A model generated the notes under the pieces. That model searched no databases. It worked only from the letters and a program-made list of their open reading frames with translations, and was not told where the DNA came from. This document shows positions 50,436-53,159 of a DNA stretch of 53,159 nucleotides, piece by piece. The DNA lies in contig NZ_VJYK02000004.1 in assembly GCF_007097205.2 (NCBI RefSeq), forward strand, positions 1 to 53,159. Reading direction: 5' to 3'. The translations under genes and the position numbers were made by a program. This DNA is from Streptomyces alkaliterrae (lineage in GTDB: Bacteria > Actinomycetota > Actinomycetes > Streptomycetales > Streptomycetaceae). Position 1 is the stretch's first letter. Each line of letters opens with the position of its first letter.

Positions 50436-50675
50436 ATGCTGGACAAGGAAGAGCTGCGCGAGATAGTCGCCGGTGTGCTGGACGTCGACACGGCCGACGT
50501 GACGGACGACGCCAAGTTCGTCGACGACCTCGAGGTCGACTCCCTCATGGCCCTTGAGGTTGTTGTCGTCCTGGAGAAGAAGTACGGCATCAAGCTGCCG
50601 GAGTCCGAGCTGAAGCGGATCGTCGACCTCCAGAGCGCGTACGACCTGCTGGCCGGAAAGATGCAGGCGGCCTGA
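50436..50675 (+). CDS. Acyl carrier protein 2
   Basis: A 79-residue acidic carrier with the phosphopantetheine Ser in DLEVDSLMALEVV. It starts MLDKEELREIVAGVL after AGAGAGG and lies 71 bases downstream of the Cys-less ketosynthase homologue. It differs clearly from ACP 1 (DSLRAIEIL), so the two carriers may serve different ketosynthases. The stop overlaps the dehydratase start by one base. Confidence 0.94.
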   Translation: MLDKEELREIVAGVLDVDTADVTDDAKFVDDLEVDSLMALEVVVVLEKKYGIKLPESELKRIVDLQSAYDLLAGKMQAA

Positions 50676-51685
50676 TGACCGCCCCGACGGTGACCGACGT
50701 CGTCGGGCGGGCGGTGAGCCCGGTCGACGGCCCGGTCCGGGTGCTGCCGGCGGAGCCGGGCGACGGCTCCCTCACCATGCGCGTGGCCTTCACCGTCGCA
50801 CCAGAGGAGACGGTGTTGCCCGGCCACTATCCGGGCTTCCCGATCTTCCCCGGTGTGTGTCTGGTGGAGGTCGTCCACCTTGGCGCGCTGGCCACGGCCG
50901 GCTCACTGCCCGCGGCGGACGCCCCGGCCGACGGCCGGCTGGAGTTGCGGCAGATCGAGTCAACCCGCTTCACCGGACCGGTCTTCCCCGGCGACTCGCT
51001 GACGGCGGTGCTCGACTGGAAGCGCGACGAGTCCGGATGGCGCTGCCGGGCCAAGGTGCGCTCGCAGCGCGGCGACGCCGCCTCCGTCCGCCTCCGCTTC
51101 GCGGCACCGGCCGCCGATCCGGACCCGGCGCCCGATCCGGCGCCCGCCTCCGCGCCGACCGAGCAGCCGACGGACCCGCCGTCGGCGGTCGTGGCGGACC
51201 AGGCGGAGATCCGCGGTCGGCTGCCGCACCGCTTCCCGATGCTGCTGGTCGACCGGGTGCTGTCCGTGGAGCCGGAACGCTCCCTGGTCGCCAACAAGGC
51301 GGTCAGCTGCAACGAGCCCTGGTACGCCGCCGGTCCGACCGGCCACGGGGACACGGCGTCGGCCGCCGCCGCGTTCGGCTACCCCGGCACGCTGCTGGTG
51401 GAGTCCTGGTGCCAGTCCGCCGGTGTGCTGGCCACCTGGGAGTCGCCCAACCCCGACGTGCTGGAGGGGGACGTGATGCTCTTCGGCGGGATGAGCGGCG
51501 TCGAGTTCCACCACCCGGTGCTGCCCGGCCAGGTGCTCGAGCACCGGGTGCGGCAGGAGCGCCGGGTCGGCGAGACCGTGATGTTCGAGGGCGAGTCGCT
51601 GGTGGACGGCCGGACGGTGATGACCGTCGGTCGGATCACCATGGCGTTCCGACCCGCCCGTGTACTGCGACCCGAGACGAGCTGA
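50675..51685 (+). CDS. Fused double-hotdog dehydratase (FabA/FabZ-like)
   Basis: A 336-residue protein with two FabZ-like halves joined by a Pro/Ala-rich linker (PDPAPDPAPASAPTEQPTDP). Half 1 has LPGHYPGFPIFPGVCLVE, the classical dehydratase His motif; half 2 has IRGRLPHRFPMLLVDRV, and YPGTLLVESWCQSAGVLA, with a second substrate-loop pattern. It should dehydrate beta-hydroxyacyl-ACP to trans-enoyl-ACP in polyene assembly. The start overlaps the ACP 2 stop. The fusion resembles fungal/PUFA-type tandem dehydratases in principle, but in a discrete type II protein. Confidence 0.88.
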   Translation: MTAPTVTDVVGRAVSPVDGPVRVLPAEPGDGSLTMRVAFTVAPEETVLPGHYPGFPIFPGVCLVEVVHLGALATAGSLPAADAPADGRLELRQIESTRFTGPVFPGDSLTAVLDWKRDESGWRCRAKVRSQRGDAASVRLRFAAPAADPDPAPDPAPASAPTEQPTDPPSAVVADQAEIRGRLPHRFPMLLVDRVLSVEPERSLVANKAVSCNEPWYAAGPTGHGDTASAAAAFGYPGTLLVESWCQSAGVLATWESPNPDVLEGDVMLFGGMSGVEFHHPVLPGQVLEHRVRQERRVGETVMFEGESLVDGRTVMTVGRITMAFRPARVLRPETS

Positions 51686-51692
51686 CGAGGTC

Positions 51693-52451
51693 ATGGAAGC
51701 GCTCAAGGAAGAGGACAACAGGCGGGTGGCGATCGTCACCGGCGGTTCGCGCGGCATCGGACGGGCGACCGTCCTGGCCCTCGCCAGGGACGGCTTCGAC
51801 GTCGCGTTCTGCTACCGCGCGAACAGCGAGGCCGCCGAGCTGCTGGTGAAGGAGGCCGGCGCCCACGGCGGCCGGGTGCTCGCCCGGCGGGTCGACGTCG
51901 CCGACGGTGGCGCGGTACGTGGCTTCGTCGCCGAGGTGGAGGCCGAGCTGGGCCCGGTGGACGCGGCGGTCACCGCCGCCGGCATCACCAGGGACAACCC
52001 GCTGGTCCTGATGGAGGACGAGCAGTGGCACCAGGTGCTCGACACCAACCTGGACGGCGTCTACCACCTGTGCCGCGCCGTGGTGTTCGAGATGATGAAG
52101 CGTCGCTCCGGGGTGATCGTCAACATCTCCTCGGTGGCCGGTGTGTACGGGCACGCCACCCAGACGAACTACTCGGCGTCGAAGGCCGCGATCATCGGCT
52201 TCTCCCGCTCGCTGGCGAAGGAGGTCGGCCGGTCCGGCATCCGGGTGAACACGGTCGCGCCCGGCTTCGTCGACACCGACATGGTCGCGGAGATGAACGA
52301 CAAGGCCCGCAAGGAGGCCACGAAGTCGATCCCGCTGCGCCGCATGGGGACGGCGGACGAGGTCGCCGACCTCGTCTCCTTCCTGGTCTCCGACCGCGCC
52401 GCCTACATCACGGGCGCGGTGCTCCAGATCGACGGCGGAATCACCATCTGA
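51693..52451 (+). CDS. 3-oxoacyl-ACP ketoreductase (FabG-like)
   Basis: A 252-residue short-chain dehydrogenase that reduces beta-ketoacyl-ACP with NADPH. Motifs: VTGGSRGIGRAT for cofactor binding, Asn of TNLDGVYHL, Ser of NISSVAGVYG, and Tyr/Lys of NYSASKAAIIG. The C-terminal YITGAVLQIDGG is typical FabG. The ATG at 51693 (MEALKEEDNRRVAIVTGG) has GACGAGG upstream and starts 8 bases after the dehydratase stop. No enoyl reductase is present in the window, consistent with a polyene product. Confidence 0.95.
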   Translation: MEALKEEDNRRVAIVTGGSRGIGRATVLALARDGFDVAFCYRANSEAAELLVKEAGAHGGRVLARRVDVADGGAVRGFVAEVEAELGPVDAAVTAAGITRDNPLVLMEDEQWHQVLDTNLDGVYHLCRAVVFEMMKRRSGVIVNISSVAGVYGHATQTNYSASKAAIIGFSRSLAKEVGRSGIRVNTVAPGFVDTDMVAEMNDKARKEATKSIPLRRMGTADEVADLVSFLVSDRAAYITGAVLQIDGGITI

Positions 52452-52531
52452 CGGGCGGGCGTCCGGCGGGCGGCAGGACAGCGCCCGCCGGGCACGTCCG
52501 GGACGGCACAGACTGACATTTGGAGGCGGTG

Positions 52532-53152
52532 ATGGCCCGCAGACGGCCTCGCTGGTACTTCTCGTTCCGCAGCCCCTACTCGTGGATGGCCTACCGGGAC
52601 CTCACGGACGTCCACAAGGACGTCGCCGACCGCGTCGACTGGCTGCCCTTCTGGGAGCCGGACGAGGCGGCCGCCCGCGAACTCGCCTCGGGCGGCGTCG
52701 AGTTGCCGTACGTGCCGATGTCGCGGGAGAAGCACCTGTACATCCTGCAGGACGTCCGCCGACTGGCCCGCGAGCGCGGCCTGTCACTGGTGTGGCCGGT
52801 GGACCGCGAACCCCGCTGGGAGGTCTCCCACCTGGCCTACCTCGTCGCCGAGGAACTGGGCGCCGGGCGGGAGTTCGTCGACCACGTCTACCGGGCGCGC
52901 TGGGAGCTGGGCGAGGACATCTCCGACCCGGAGGTCATGGCCCGGATCGGTGACCGGCTGGGGCTCGACCGGCAGCGGCTGGCGGGCGCCTGCGACGATC
53001 CGGACGTCCGGGCGCGCGGCATGGAGGCGCTGAACTCCCTCTACCGCGACGGCGTCTTCGGGGTGCCGTTCTTCATCGACGGCTACGAGAAGTTCTGGGG
53101 CGTGGACCGGCTGCCCGGCTTTGTGGCCGCCGTCCGCTCCCGCCCCGCCTGA
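52532..53152 (+). CDS. DsbA/HCCA-isomerase-like protein
   Basis: A 206-residue thioredoxin-fold protein of the 2-hydroxychromene-2-carboxylate isomerase (kappa GST) family: RRPRWYFSFRSPYSWMAYRD at the N-terminus and DGVFGVPFFIDGYEKFWGVDRL near the end. Such isomerase homologues occur in cinnamoyl-lipid clusters, where they are thought to set the cis double bond needed for benzene-ring formation from a polyene. No CxxC is present, so it is not a disulfide oxidase. The ATG follows GGAGGCGGTG; upstream GTG/TTG are less likely. It is the last complete gene before the window end. Confidence 0.85.
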   Translation: MARRRPRWYFSFRSPYSWMAYRDLTDVHKDVADRVDWLPFWEPDEAAARELASGGVELPYVPMSREKHLYILQDVRRLARERGLSLVWPVDREPRWEVSHLAYLVAEELGAGREFVDHVYRARWELGEDISDPEVMARIGDRLGLDRQRLAGACDDPDVRARGMEALNSLYRDGVFGVPFFIDGYEKFWGVDRLPGFVAAVRSRPA

Positions 53153-53159
53153 CCAGCCC

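Overview
The window is high-GC actinobacterial DNA, most likely from a Streptomyces or a close relative. Supporting signs are GTG starts, tightly coupled operons, a TTA codon in a pathway regulator, and the conserved cell-wall and signalling block pknB-pbpA-ftsW-pstP-fhaB-fhaA. Gene identities come from reading motifs by eye; no database search was run.

Left part (1-16 kb): conserved chromosomal core. Low to high it holds a class E sortase, a PabA/TrpG-type glutamine amidotransferase, a 53-residue membrane protein and a DUF881 protein (all minus), crgA (plus), a VapBC-type toxin-antitoxin pair, a zinc-finger rhomboid protease and a cyclophilin (minus), a DUF5324-like protein (plus), then the minus-strand operon pknB, pbpA, ftsW, pstP, fhaB, fhaA. 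A tRNA-Leu(CAG) at 16041-16124 closes the core. Compared with the order I remember from Mycobacterium and S. coelicolor, the sortase-to-DUF5324 block looks inverted next to pknB.

Transition (16-19 kb): a secreted I36-type peptidase inhibitor and an orphan GAF-GAF histidine kinase.

Right part (19.2-53.2 kb, cut by the window edge): one biosynthetic gene cluster, all on the plus strand. Two giant NRPS genes encode C-A-T-TE-C-A-T-E and C-A(NMT)-T-E-C-A-T-TE, four modules with an unusual internal thioesterase. The first adenylation domain has a threonine code (DFWNVGMVHK); the third (DAYWWGGTFK) looks valine-like and is interrupted by an N-methyltransferase. An SRPBCC-like protein follows, then two paralogous, translationally coupled LuxR-type regulators (the second with a TTA codon), then a type II, highly reducing polyketide set: malonyltransferase, two ACPs, two catalytically complete ketosynthases, two ketosynthase homologues without the active cysteine, a ketoreductase, a fused double-hotdog dehydratase, a second double-hotdog protein, an alpha/beta hydrolase and a DsbA/HCCA-isomerase-like protein. 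This set resembles the polyene/cinnamoyl-lipid machinery of skyllamycin- and WS9326A-type peptides, so the inferred product is an N-acylated (cinnamoyl- or polyenoyl-) Thr peptide or depsipeptide.

The most unusual content is a complete DsrEFH/TusBCD-like trio (47949-49118) in the middle of the polyketide operon, with the TusD-type cysteine kept. The second is a 13-bp motif close to TGGCAGCTTCCTG, found six times and only in the intergenic regions of the cluster; in two or three copies it sits 21-22 bp (start to start) ahead of a -35-like hexamer. It is a good candidate for the operator of the cluster's LuxR regulators.
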